This document shows positions 47,401 to 57,098 of a DNA stretch of 64,000 nt, in pieces. Position numbers and translations under genes: made by a program. Source of the DNA: Parvibaculaceae bacterium Mf 1.05b.01 (GTDB lineage Bacteria > Pseudomonadota > Alphaproteobacteria > Parvibaculales > Parvibaculaceae); NCBI GenBank assembly GCA_000509225.1, contig BAOK01000001.1, positions 434,001 through 498,000 on the forward strand, read 5' to 3'. Numbering within the stretch: the stretch's first letter is position 1; each line of letters begins with the position of its first letter. The notes beneath the pieces were generated by a model. It was given only the letters and a program-made list of their open reading frames with translations, had not been told where the DNA came from and ran no database searches.

Positions 47401-47449
47401 TGTTTAACAGATCGTTAAACAGACACTTCCTATCGTTGTTCAGGAAGTG
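47401..47449 (+). promoter_or_regulatory. Two inverted repeats in the leuA leader
   Basis: TGTTTAAC-AGATC-GTTAAACA (47401-47421) and CACTTCCT-ATCGTTGTTC-AGGAAGTG (47424-47449) are two perfect 8-bp dyads side by side. They lie about 110 bases upstream of leuA. The first resembles a protein-binding dyad; the second could be a hairpin. No leucine-rich leader peptide was found. Confidence 0.5.
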
Positions 47450-47483
47450 ATTCTCTGTGACGGAAGCTGGGTTGTCTATTAGA

Positions 47484-47545
47484 CCGCATTTCCGCCCAAT
47501 GGCCTTGGCGATGAACCGGGGCCCACTTCACCTGGAAATGCTCGT
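47484..47545 (+). repeat. Intergenic palindromic repeat, copy D (GCATTTCC subtype)
   Basis: GCATTTCC (47486-47493) and GGAAATGC (47534-47541) then TCGTAG. Read on the minus strand it starts GAGCATTTCCAGGTGAAGTG and continues GGCCCCGGTTCATCGCCAAG, close to the standard Rhizobiales repeat with its GAAGTGG-ACCGGTTC core. It ends about 16 bases before the leuA start. Confidence 0.78.
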
Positions 47546-47560
47546 AGAAGGACGAGGCCA

Positions 47561-49126
47561 ATGAGCCAATCTCAGACCGACCAATCTGCCAATCGCGTAT
47601 TGATTTTCGATACGACGCTTCGCGATGGTGAGCAATCTCCAGGTGCTTCCATGACATTGGAAGAGAAGCTGCAGGTTGCTGAGCTTCTGGACGACATGGG
47701 CGTCGACGTGATTGAAGCAGGATTCCCCATTGCCTCCAACGGTGACTTCGAGTCCGTGCAGGAAGTGGCTCGGGTGGTGAAGAACGCTGTGGTCTGTGGT
47801 CTCGCACGCGCTGGTGAAAAAGATATCGACCGGGCAGGTGAGGCGCTGCGCGACGCAAAGCAAGGCCGTATTCATACGTTTATCTCTACAAGCCCGGTCC
47901 ACATGAAGCACAAACTTCAGATGGAACCCGAAGATGTGCTGGATGCGGTGATCTCCAGCGTGACGCGAGCGCGCAACTGGACGGACAATGTCGAATGGTC
48001 ACCGGAAGATGCAACGCGTACGGAGCATGACTATTTGTGTGCGTGTGTCGAAGCCGCGATCAAGGCGGGTGCCACAACGATCAATATTCCAGACACAGTT
48101 GGCTACACCGTGCCGGAAGAATATGGCGCGTTGATTGCCATGCTGAAGACGCGGGTGCCGAACATCGATAAGGCTGTGATCTCCACCCATTGTCACAATG
48201 ATCTGGGTCTTGCGGTTGCGAATTCGCTGGCGGGTGTTGCCAACGGTGCGCGTCAGATTGAGTGCACGATTAACGGAATCGGCGAACGTGCAGGGAATGC
48301 GGCGCTTGAAGAGATTGTTATGGCGCTCAAAGTACGTAGTGACGCTATGCCTTTTGAGACAGGTATTAAGAGCGAGATGATCGCACGGGCATCGAAACTT
48401 GTCTCATCTGTGACCGCTTTTCCGGTGCAATATAACAAAGCCATTGTCGGCCAGAATGCATTCGCCCATGAGAGTGGTATTCATCAGGACGGAATGCTGA
48501 AGAACACGCAGACTTATGAAATCATGACACCTGAAAGTGTCGGTATTTCAAAGTCCTCTTTGGTCATGGGAAAACACTCCGGTCGCCACGCTTTCCGGAA
48601 AAAGCTCGAAGAGCTGGGCTATGATCTGGGGCAGAATGCGGTTGAAGATGCGTTCCGCCGTTTCAAAGACCTCGCCGACAAAAAGAAACATGTGTTTGAC
48701 GATGACATTGTCGCGCTCGTTGATGATGGAATGGCGAGCGGTGAAGGTGTGCTGAAAGTCGTGGCGCTCAAGATTGTCTGCGGTACAGAAGGCCCGCAGG
48801 AAGCAACCCTCACACTTGAGATTTCTGGCGAAGAGAAAACTGTCGTCGCTACTGGCGATGGCCCTGTGGATGCGACATTCAATGCGATTGGGGTGCTTTT
48901 CCCTCATAAAGCTCATCTTCAGCTCTATCAGGTGCACGCCGTAACGGAAGGGACGGATGCCCAGGCAGAGGTGAGCGTTCGTCTGGAAGAAGATGGGAAG
49001 ACGGTGACCGGGCGTGGGGCAGAAACCGATACGCTGGTGGCTTCCGCCAGGGCCTATGTCAGTGCGCTCAACAAGCTCATCGTGAAACGTCGGAAGTCGG
49101 CGCCGGAAGCTCTTCAGGCTTCTTGA
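47561..49126 (+). CDS. leuA: 2-Isopropylmalate synthase
   Basis: Commits 2-ketoisovalerate and acetyl-CoA to leucine synthesis. The 521-residue protein has the TIM-barrel start IFDTTLRDGEQSPGASMTLE, the metal motif STHCHNDLGLAVANSLAGV and GIGERAGNAALEEIVMAL. The subdomain helix HESGIHQDGMLKNTQTYEIM is present. A C-terminal allosteric leucine-binding domain follows (about 390-510). It lies just upstream of mreB, an arrangement common in Alphaproteobacteria. Confidence 0.97.
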   Translation: MSQSQTDQSANRVLIFDTTLRDGEQSPGASMTLEEKLQVAELLDDMGVDVIEAGFPIASNGDFESVQEVARVVKNAVVCGLARAGEKDIDRAGEALRDAKQGRIHTFISTSPVHMKHKLQMEPEDVLDAVISSVTRARNWTDNVEWSPEDATRTEHDYLCACVEAAIKAGATTINIPDTVGYTVPEEYGALIAMLKTRVPNIDKAVISTHCHNDLGLAVANSLAGVANGARQIECTINGIGERAGNAALEEIVMALKVRSDAMPFETGIKSEMIARASKLVSSVTAFPVQYNKAIVGQNAFAHESGIHQDGMLKNTQTYEIMTPESVGISKSSLVMGKHSGRHAFRKKLEELGYDLGQNAVEDAFRRFKDLADKKKHVFDDDIVALVDDGMASGEGVLKVVALKIVCGTEGPQEATLTLEISGEEKTVVATGDGPVDATFNAIGVLFPHKAHLQLYQVHAVTEGTDAQAEVSVRLEEDGKTVTGRGAETDTLVASARAYVSALNKLIVKRRKSAPEALQAS

Positions 49127-49150
49127 TCTCCTAATTGTCAAAAAAAGCAC

Positions 49151-49186
49151 GGGCTTCGGGGCAGATAACGCCCGATCGCCCTTTTT
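49151..49186 (+). terminator. Probable intrinsic terminator after leuA
   Basis: Nested GGGC/GCCC stems (GGGC-TTCG-GGGC-AGATAAC-GCCC-GATC-GCCC) are followed by TTTTT. It lies 25 bases after the leuA stop and ends that transcript before mreB. Confidence 0.75.
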
Positions 49187-49314
49187 ATGCCGCCTTTTTG
49201 GCGCTATTAACCATTTGGCCACCATGTTTGGTGACACTTCATTGGTAATTGAGGGGCTTTGCGGCCACCCCCATGCTTGCGGGGTCGCCTGTACAACCAC
49301 AACGGACGAGATAA

Positions 49315-50361
<1,047 letters not shown>

Positions 50362-50404
50362 GCCGATCTGGATATGGGAGCCCCCTGTGGGGCGTTGATC
50401 TGTG

Positions 50405-51343
50405 ATGGATCAGACAAACAGACCTGCGCTTCCTATCCGAGATGTCTCCGGACGGGTATCCTTGATCTTTATGGTGACCCTTGCGGCCGCGCTTTTACTG
50501 CTCGGCCGGGCGGAGACCTATGTTGTTGATCGGGCACGTCAGGTTGTTACTGATTTGGCGGCGCCTCTTCTGGAGCTGGCCTCGCGGCCGGTGTCTGCCG
50601 CGCGCCGGGTTGTCGAAAGCACCGACCAATACGCCTATGTGTTCGACGAGAATGAACGGCTGCGGGAGGAGAATGCGCGTCTCCTCGCCTGGAAGGAAGC
50701 GGCCCTCAAGCTGGAAGCAAAAGTTGCCCGCTTTGAAGCTCTCTTGAATGTGCAGGTCGATCCTAGCATCAATTATGTCACTGGGCGCGTGGTAGGCGAC
50801 AGCGGCGGGCCATTCGTTGAAACCATCATTGCCAATGTCGGTTCGAGCCAGGGTGTGGAGAGCGGGCAGGCGGTTATCGATTCTGATGGGCTGATTGGCC
50901 GTATCGTCGCTACTGGATCCGAAGCAAGCCGAATTCTGTTGCTCACCGACCTGAACAGTCGGGTGCCCGTTGTGGTTGAACCATCGCAGACCCGGGCTGT
51001 GCTCGCCGGAGACAATAGTATTTGGCCGCGCCTGGAGTTTCTTCCGGCGCTTGCGTCAGTGTCGGCTGGCGACCGGGTTGTCACCTCCGGGGATGGTGGG
51101 CTGCTACCGCCGGGTCTTCCCATCGGTTCACTTGTTCAGGCTGACGATGGTTTTCTGCGTGTGCAAACTTTCTCTGATCGGTCACGTCTCGATATGATCC
51201 GTGTCCTCCAATATGAGTTCCCCAGAGAAATTGATGCACAGGATGCACCGGCTGCTCTGCAGCCCGTCACCTCTGAGGTTCAAAGCGAAGCTCCGTCCGC
51301 GTCAACACCGGCTGCAACACCAACGACGGAGGGTGGTACATGA
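50405..51343 (+). CDS. mreC: Rod-shape-determining protein MreC
   Basis: Periplasmic scaffold of the elongasome, bridging MreB/MreD to PBP2. The 312-residue protein has one N-terminal membrane segment (VSLIFMVTLAAALLLLG), a coiled coil (DENERLRELNARLLAWKE-like heptads, about 80-115) and the beta-rich MreC core (GRVVGDSGGPFVETIIANVG, LTDLNSRVPVVVEPSQTRAV). An alanine/proline-rich tail follows. The stop overlaps the mreD start by 4 bases. Confidence 0.95.
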   Translation: MDQTNRPALPIRDVSGRVSLIFMVTLAAALLLLGRAETYVVDRARQVVTDLAAPLLELASRPVSAARRVVESTDQYAYVFDENERLREENARLLAWKEAALKLEAKVARFEALLNVQVDPSINYVTGRVVGDSGGPFVETIIANVGSSQGVESGQAVIDSDGLIGRIVATGSEASRILLLTDLNSRVPVVVEPSQTRAVLAGDNSIWPRLEFLPALASVSAGDRVVTSGDGGLLPPGLPIGSLVQADDGFLRVQTFSDRSRLDMIRVLQYEFPREIDAQDAPAALQPVTSEVQSEAPSASTPAATPTTEGGT

Positions 51344-51870
51344 GCTTTGAACCGATTACCCCTTCATCGGCAGGTCGCGCCGGCAAGATCGCGCTCCTTG
51401 TGCTGCCTTTCCTTGCGGGCTTTCTCTGTATGTTGCTTAGCTTTGTGCCCTTTTCTCGGATTTTTGGCGTGGAGATTGCCCCGGCCTTTGGGCTGATTGC
51501 CATTTATTACTGGGCTGTGCAGCGACCAGACGTGTTTCCGCCATACGGCGTTTTTGCGATCGGTCTCTTTTATGACCTTCTTTCTGCGGGACCATTGGGA
51601 CTGTGGGCGCTTGTTTACCTAATTGTGTTCGGCTTGGTGGTCTCGCAACGACAATTGATGATTGGCCGGACGTTTAGCTTGTTTTGGCTAGGTTTCCTGG
51701 TTTCTTCGATCATTGCCGGGTTCCTGGGCTGGGTCCTGGCGACGCTCTATTTTGGACAGGTTCTTTCGCCCGCGCCTGTCCTTGTGCAGATGGCCGCAAC
51801 AGTGGCGCTTTTTCCTGTTTTTGCTAAACTTTTTGAACAGCTGCTGCGGCGGCTATTGGTACAGGGTTAG
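51340..51870 (+). CDS. mreD: Rod-shape-determining protein MreD
   Basis: Small integral membrane protein of the elongasome, 176 residues and about five or six hydrophobic segments (LLVLPFLAGFLCMLLSFVPF; FGLIAIYYWAVQRPDVFPPY; GLFYDLLSAGPLGLWALVYL). The D-V-F-P-P/LFYDLLSAGPLG pattern is characteristic of MreD. It overlaps mreC and lies 6 bases before the PBP2 gene. Confidence 0.93.
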   Translation: MSFEPITPSSAGRAGKIALLVLPFLAGFLCMLLSFVPFSRIFGVEIAPAFGLIAIYYWAVQRPDVFPPYGVFAIGLFYDLLSAGPLGLWALVYLIVFGLVVSQRQLMIGRTFSLFWLGFLVSSIIAGFLGWVLATLYFGQVLSPAPVLVQMAATVALFPVFAKLFEQLLRRLLVQG

Positions 51871-51876
51871 GGATCC

Positions 51877-53769
51877 ATGCTGACTGACGGCACGGACAAT
51901 GCGAGGTTTAAAACCTTTTCGCGGCGCGCGGCTATTCTTGGCGGTGCGCAGCTCATCGTGTTCGGTGGGCTGGCGAGCCGCATGTACTATCTGCAGGTTC
52001 TTAAAAGCTCTGAATATCAGATGCTCGCGGAAGAAAACCGTGTGAACATGAGGTTGCTTGCGCCCCTGCGCGGAGAGATTGTTGATCGCTTCGGGACAGT
52101 GCTTGCCTCAAATCGACAGAATTTCCGCGTTCTTCTTATTCCAGAACAAACCCCTGACATTGAGGAAACGCTGACCAAACTCAATCGCGTTGTGCCGCTT
52201 TCTGAAACACAGTGGAAGCGGGTGCTACGGGATGCGCGCCGGTCTCCTGCTTTTCTGCCTATTACGGTTTCGGAAAACCTTTCTTGGGCGCAGTTTGCCC
52301 AGGTCAATATTCACGAGCCAGACCTGCCGGGCATAGAACCTGATGTGGGGGAGACACGACATTATCCCCATGGTCCAGCATTGGCGCATGTGGTTGGTTA
52401 TGTTGCCCCAGTCTCAGAGAACGATCTCGATGATGAAGACCCGCTTTTGAAACTGCCGGGTTTCCGGATCGGCAAGAGCGGGTTGGAACGGCGGCTTGAT
52501 GGAGAATTGCGTGGTGCTGCCGGGGCGAGCCATGTTGAAGTCAATGCCTATGGCCGTGTGATCAGAGAGCTTTCGAAAGACCCGGGTACGCCAGGGTCTA
52601 AGGTCGTTCTAACTCTTGATATGGATCTGCAGAAATTTGCGACCGAGCGGCTTGCCGGTGAAGCCGCGGCGGCTGTGGTTATGGATATTCACACCGGCGA
52701 CGTGCTGGCAAGTGTGTCGACACCTGCTTATGACCCGAATGATTTCAATGTTGGGCTCAGCCAGGCAACTTGGGATGGTTTGATCAAAAACCCGTACAAG
52801 CCCCTCGTCAATAAAACAATTGCGGGCCAGTACCCTCCAGGGTCAACGTTCAAAATGATCGTGGCTGCAGCGGCGGTTGAACATAAGGTTATGCGGCCGA
52901 CCGAGCGGATCCGCTGCACGGGGAAAACAACTCTCGGAAACCACGAATTCCATTGCTGGAAACGGAGAGGTCATGGGTATGTCGATATGCGCCAGGCCAT
53001 CATGCATTCTTGTAATACCTATTTCTACGAGGCTGCCAAACGTCTGGGCATTGATCGCATCAACGAGATGGCCCATCGGTTTGGACTGGGTGAGTCCTAT
53101 GGGTATGAAGTTCCAGGTGAGAAGTCTGGACTTGTCCCAAGTCGAGGCTGGAAGCGGGCAACGACAGGGGCCCCATGGCAGCAAGGCGAGACGCTCATTG
53201 CCGGTGTAGGTCAGGGATATCTTCTTGCGACACCGTTACAACTTGCGGTGATGACATCGCGACTTGCCAATGGTGGACGCGCCGTGAAACCACACTTGGT
53301 GCGTTCTGTAGGTGAAGAGATAATGGAGTCGCCTCCTGCTCCTTCAATGGGGGTTTCAGACGCCGCGCTGGCAGTCGCCCGCGATGGGATGAATATGGTG
53401 TCAAATGTTCCCGGTGGAACGGCCTATCGTTCACGGCTGACAGAGCCTGGCATGCAGCTCGCTGGCAAAACAGGGTCCGCGCAGGTTCGTCGTATCAGTC
53501 GGGAGGAGAGAGAGTCCGGCGTTCTTACAAACGAAGAACTGGAATGGAAACAGCGTGAGCATGCTCTCTTTGTCGCTTTTGCGCCGGTCAAGGACCCGAG
53601 ATATGCAGTGTCGGTGGTCGTTGAACATGGCAGCAGTGGCAGTCGAACAGCAGCTCCCATTGCGCGCGACATTATGAGATTGGTCCTGGAGCGAGACCCT
53701 TCCAATACGCTGGCAGAGGGGCCTCAGGCGCCCGCCAATTCCCTAGTTTCACCGTTGCGGGAAGGATAG
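51877..53769 (+). CDS. mrdA: Penicillin-binding protein 2 (elongation transpeptidase)
   Basis: Crosslinks peptidoglycan during cell elongation. The 630-residue protein has a membrane anchor (AILGGAQLIVFGGLASRMYY), a dimerisation/pedestal domain and a transpeptidase domain. The transpeptidase has the nucleophile S323 in STFK, S378-C-N380 (HSCNTYF) and K531-T-G (AGKTGSAQ). It is followed 3 bases later by rodA, its polymerase partner. Confidence 0.97.
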   Translation: MLTDGTDNARFKTFSRRAAILGGAQLIVFGGLASRMYYLQVLKSSEYQMLAEENRVNMRLLAPLRGEIVDRFGTVLASNRQNFRVLLIPEQTPDIEETLTKLNRVVPLSETQWKRVLRDARRSPAFLPITVSENLSWAQFAQVNIHEPDLPGIEPDVGETRHYPHGPALAHVVGYVAPVSENDLDDEDPLLKLPGFRIGKSGLERRLDGELRGAAGASHVEVNAYGRVIRELSKDPGTPGSKVVLTLDMDLQKFATERLAGEAAAAVVMDIHTGDVLASVSTPAYDPNDFNVGLSQATWDGLIKNPYKPLVNKTIAGQYPPGSTFKMIVAAAAVEHKVMRPTERIRCTGKTTLGNHEFHCWKRRGHGYVDMRQAIMHSCNTYFYEAAKRLGIDRINEMAHRFGLGESYGYEVPGEKSGLVPSRGWKRATTGAPWQQGETLIAGVGQGYLLATPLQLAVMTSRLANGGRAVKPHLVRSVGEEIMESPPAPSMGVSDAALAVARDGMNMVSNVPGGTAYRSRLTEPGMQLAGKTGSAQVRRISREERESGVLTNEELEWKQREHALFVAFAPVKDPRYAVSVVVEHGSSGSRTAAPIARDIMRLVLERDPSNTLAEGPQAPANSLVSPLREG

Positions 53770-53772
53770 GTC

Positions 53773-54924
53773 ATGGTTGATGCATTTCTGAATGCCAGTG
53801 GCCGGGAAATGAGCCTCAAAGACAAGTTCTTTGAATTCAATTGGGGCTTCCTTCTTCTCATCTTTGCTATCGCTGCGATGGGGCTGGCGATGCTCTATTC
53901 CGTGGCTGAGGGGAATTTCGATCCCTGGGCGTCCCGTCAGGCTGTTCGCTTTGGTATTGGTGTTTGTGTTCTCTTTGTTGTCGCCTTTGTTGATATCCGC
54001 GTTTGGATGAACCTGGCCTACCCAGCTTATGGGGTGGCACTTGCGCTGCTGGTGGGCGTTGAGTTTATTGGCTTCCGGGGCATGGGTGCGCAGCGTTGGA
54101 TCGATCTGGGCTTTATTCAGCTGCAACCATCGGAACTTATGAAGATCACCTTGATTCTGGCGCTTGCGCGTTACTTCCATGGTTTGACGCTCGATCAGGT
54201 TTCTCGTCTTCGCTTTCTCGTTGTGCCTGCCTTGATGATCGGGGCGCCATTTTATCTCACCCTTCGGCAGCCGGACCTTGGAACGGCGATGCTGATCGCG
54301 ATTGTAGGTGTGGTGCTTCTTTTTATGGCTGGGCTCGCCTGGCGATACTTCATTATTGGTGGTTTGGCTGCGATAGGGGCTGTCCCTGTAGCCTGGGGCA
54401 TGCTGCATGAGTATCAGAAGCAGCGTGTGTTGACCTTCCTCGATCCCGAAAGTGACCCACTGGGCTCGGGCTATCATATCCTGCAATCCAAGATTGCGCT
54501 TGGGTCTGGCGGCGTGTTTGGCAAAGGCTTTATGGAAGGCACGCAATCCCACCTGAACTTCCTGCCTGAAAAACACACTGACTTTATTTTCACGATGCTT
54601 GCAGAAGAACTGGGCCTTGTCGGTGGGCTGACGCTGCTTGGGCTTTATGTCATGGTGCTGATGTTCGGCCTCACTGTTGGTCTGCAGACGCGCAACCAGT
54701 TTGGTCGTTTGCTCGCTATCGGCATCACTGTGAATTTCTTCCTCTACATCTTCATCAATACAGCTATGGTGATGGGCCTGGTTCCCGTTGTTGGGGTTCC
54801 GTTGCCGCTGGTATCCTATGGTGGGACAGCCATGCTCACTTTGATGCTCGGATTTGGTTTCCTGATGAGCGTCTACATTCATCGAAACTATGAGATCACG
54901 CGCAACCCTGGCGCTTTCTGGTAA
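53773..54924 (+). CDS. rodA: Peptidoglycan glycosyltransferase RodA (SEDS family)
   Basis: Polymerises glycan strands of the lateral wall together with PBP2. The 383-residue protein has ten hydrophobic segments and the SEDS signature blocks GMGAQRWIDLGFIQLQPSEL, QPDLGTAML, FLPEKHTDFIFTMLAEELGL and GVPLPLVSYGGTAMLTLMLG. All are typical of RodA rather than FtsW. Confidence 0.96.
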   Translation: MVDAFLNASGREMSLKDKFFEFNWGFLLLIFAIAAMGLAMLYSVAEGNFDPWASRQAVRFGIGVCVLFVVAFVDIRVWMNLAYPAYGVALALLVGVEFIGFRGMGAQRWIDLGFIQLQPSELMKITLILALARYFHGLTLDQVSRLRFLVVPALMIGAPFYLTLRQPDLGTAMLIAIVGVVLLFMAGLAWRYFIIGGLAAIGAVPVAWGMLHEYQKQRVLTFLDPESDPLGSGYHILQSKIALGSGGVFGKGFMEGTQSHLNFLPEKHTDFIFTMLAEELGLVGGLTLLGLYVMVLMFGLTVGLQTRNQFGRLLAIGITVNFFLYIFINTAMVMGLVPVVGVPLPLVSYGGTAMLTLMLGFGFLMSVYIHRNYEITRNPGAFW

Positions 54925-54933
54925 GGCTGTTTC

Positions 54934-55362
54934 ATGGAACGTGAAGTCCCTGACGATGCAATGATGGCAATACCAAATAGCGTTGCGCGTTTCATTGCCA
55001 GCTTAGATGAAGCTCATTTGAGCAATATCTTTTCAGATGTTGGCACCACAATCATCGAGAACTTTGCGCCGTTTCTTTTTGCCGGACCGAACGCGATTGA
55101 GGCCTGGATGCTGGGTATGAGGGATCATGCTGAGGGGCTGGAAGACCTCAAATACACCTTCGGCGACCCTCAAGATTTCTCCGTGATGGGGGACCAAGCC
55201 TTTTTCACCTTGCCGACAAGCTGGAGGGGGCTGGTTCACGGCACGCCTTTTTACGAAGAAGGCGGGTGGGCCTTTCTCCTGGTCCGAGAAGCTGACAGCT
55301 GGCGGCTGCGGTCCTATGGCTGGGCTGTTACCCATATGGCGCTTCTGGAAGATCCGGAATAG
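54934..55362 (+). CDS. NTF2-like (SnoaL/DUF4440-type) protein
   Basis: A 142-residue soluble protein with the cone-shaped NTF2-like pattern: an N-terminal helix pair (VARFIASLDEAHLSNIFSDV), ENFAPFLFAGPNAIEAWMLG, then strands QAFFTLPTSWRGLVHGTPFY and GGWAFLLVREADSWRLRSYG. The role is unknown. It lies 9 bases after rodA and may be the last gene of that operon, although nothing in the sequence links it to wall synthesis. Confidence 0.72.
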   Translation: MEREVPDDAMMAIPNSVARFIASLDEAHLSNIFSDVGTTIIENFAPFLFAGPNAIEAWMLGMRDHAEGLEDLKYTFGDPQDFSVMGDQAFFTLPTSWRGLVHGTPFYEEGGWAFLLVREADSWRLRSYGWAVTHMALLEDPE

Positions 55363-55410
55363 GGCGTTAAAAACACCTGTTTGCGGCGAATTTCTTTCTA
55401 TTTCAGAGAC

Positions 55411-55439
55411 TTGCTAGTAGGGGACCGCTCGCCTATAAC
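55411..55439 (+). promoter_or_regulatory. Promoter of tRNA-Lys
   Basis: TTGCTA (55411-55416) and TATAAC (55434-55439) with a 17-base spacer; the expected start near 55446 is about 34 bases before the tRNA. It is one of the clearest sigma-70-type pairs in the window. Confidence 0.75.
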
Positions 55440-55479
55440 ACGGCCTCTATCCGGTTGGGCGCCGTTCCAATCGTCGGTG

Positions 55480-55555
55480 GGGCCGTTAGCTCAGTTGGTA
55501 GAGCGGGTGACTCTTAATCACTAGGTCGTAGGTTCGAATCCTACACGGCCCACCA
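55480..55555 (+). tRNA. tRNA-Lys, anticodon CTT
   Basis: A 76-base cloverleaf with encoded CCA. Acceptor stem GGGCCGT/ACGGCCC, D arm GCTC...GAGC, anticodon stem GGTGA/TCACT with loop CTCTTAA (anticodon CTT, reads AAG), and T arm GTAGG-TTCGAAT-CCTAC. With its promoter it occupies the gap between the NTF2-like gene and the MFS gene (55363-55680); nothing else is seen there. Confidence 0.97.
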
Positions 55556-55680
55556 AGCCCAAAATCTCCTATATCTGCGGTACCCGATCCAAAGTGATTT
55601 GTATCTTTGCACTCATCTGTTTCGACGATTAGGTTGAGCGCACTTTTTCACCTCGGTTTCCACTTGAGTCTTAATCCCCC

Positions 55681-57054
55681 ATGAGCACGCCTGACGCTGA
55701 CATAGGAAAGCGAGTCCGCTCCCGCCGGGTTCTCTATGTAACCCTGATTGGCATGTTGGCGACTGGGTTCCCGTTCACGATCCTTACGGTTGCCCTTGGA
55801 CAGATTGCCGAAGAGTTTAACGTCACAGAAGCGTTGGCGACCTGGTCCGTCTCCGCACCGATGCTCATCAGCGCAGTGTGCCTTCCACTGCTTGGCAAGT
55901 TGGGAGATATGTATGGGCACCGCCGGCTGTTTATCTTTGGCATAGCGGGCTCCACGGTTTTCGCCGCGCTCTGCTTTTTTGCCTGGGATATCTGGTCACT
56001 CATTGCGTTTCGTGTGATTTCCATGGTGCTGGCCGGCGCCACGACACCCTCTGCCATGGCGCTGCTCTTTCATGTGTTTACTGATGATGAGCGGACGCGG
56101 GTTATTGGCTGGTGGTCAATGGGCGGCCCCGGCTCGGCGGCCCTGGGGTTGATCTTGGGCGGCCCCTTGGTTGATTTTTTCGGGTGGCGGTCTGTTTTTA
56201 TGTTTCAGATTGTCTCCGGTGTTATCGCCTGGATCATTGCTGTCAGAGCCTTGCCGGAGACAGAAGCACGACCGGCAGCCTTCGATCATCTGGGAAACTT
56301 TGCTCTCATCGTCTCTCTGCTGTTTCTGCTCTTCTCGGTCGGTTCAATCTCGGAAGAGGGGGTTGCCGCCTGGATGAAGTGGAGCGCACTTGTCCTCGGC
56401 GCTCTCGGGCTTCTCGCTTTCTTCAGGTTTGAAAGGCAGGTGGCACATCCCATTGTCCCGCCAATGCTTCTCAAAGCGCGGAATTTCAATGCGCCGGTCG
56501 CGACATCGTTTCTTCTGCAAGGCTCGTATCTGGGTGGTCTTGTTGCCACGCCTTTGGTGTTGATCGGACATTTTGGATATAGCGTTTCGGTTGCTGCGGC
56601 CATGATGTTGGTGCGGACCGCGAGCCTCACGATTGCGACCCCTATGGGGGGCGCCCTGTCTGCGCGGCTTGGAGAGCGTTTTGGCGCGCTCGCGGGGACT
56701 ACCCTCCAGTCTATAGGCTTATTGTTGGTTGGACTGGGGGTCTATCTGTTTAGCGTGCCGGTGCTCGTGGCGGGCTTGGTTTTACAAGGGGTGGGGCATG
56801 GATTTGCTCAGCCACCACTCACTTCAGTGATTGCAACGGCGGTGCCGCCGTCAATGTTCGGAACGGCGTCAGGTGTCAGTCGGTTGGCCAGTCAGATCGG
56901 ATCGTCGCTCGGGCTCAGTCTTTTCGGGGCGCTGTTGTCCGTTCCCGCGGAAGATCTCGGCCTACCGATGATCTTTGTGATCGGCATGGCCATCTCGTTT
57001 CTGGGTCTGGTGCCAGCCTTCTTTATCCAATCAAGCAAAAAGAGGCATAGCTGA
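55681..57054 (+). CDS. Major facilitator superfamily transporter, drug:H+ antiporter type
   Basis: Integral membrane transporter of 457 residues with about fourteen hydrophobic segments, as in the DHA2 (EmrB/QacA) group. It has the MFS loop motif GKLGDMYGHRRLFIFG after TM2 and a motif C-like stretch (GGPGSAALGLILGGPLVDFF). The substrate is unknown; multidrug or metabolite export is likely. The 3' end contains the hairpin that terminates the convergent coq4 gene. Confidence 0.88.
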   Translation: MSTPDADIGKRVRSRRVLYVTLIGMLATGFPFTILTVALGQIAEEFNVTEALATWSVSAPMLISAVCLPLLGKLGDMYGHRRLFIFGIAGSTVFAALCFFAWDIWSLIAFRVISMVLAGATTPSAMALLFHVFTDDERTRVIGWWSMGGPGSAALGLILGGPLVDFFGWRSVFMFQIVSGVIAWIIAVRALPETEARPAAFDHLGNFALIVSLLFLLFSVGSISEEGVAAWMKWSALVLGALGLLAFFRFERQVAHPIVPPMLLKARNFNAPVATSFLLQGSYLGGLVATPLVLIGHFGYSVSVAAAMMLVRTASLTIATPMGGALSARLGERFGALAGTTLQSIGLLLVGLGVYLFSVPVLVAGLVLQGVGHGFAQPPLTSVIATAVPPSMFGTASGVSRLASQIGSSLGLSLFGALLSVPAEDLGLPMIFVIGMAISFLGLVPAFFIQSSKKRHS

Positions 57055-57064
57055 CTATGCCTCT
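57036..57064 (-). terminator. Intrinsic terminator of the coq4 gene, inside the MFS 3' end
   Basis: AGAGGCATAG (57041-57050) and CTATGCCTCT (57055-57064) form a perfect 10-bp stem with loop CTGA. On the minus strand it is followed by TTTTT. The MFS stop codon TGA lies in the loop region, so the hairpin overlaps the MFS coding end. Confidence 0.8.
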
Positions 57065-57098
57065 CTGCGACAGTTGAAAGGCCGGACTTGAGCCCAGG

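Noticed and set aside
53749-54882. 377-codon antisense open frame over rodA
   Set aside because: RodA is complete with SEDS motifs; the antisense product is low-complexity and polar, typical of the mirror of a membrane protein gene.
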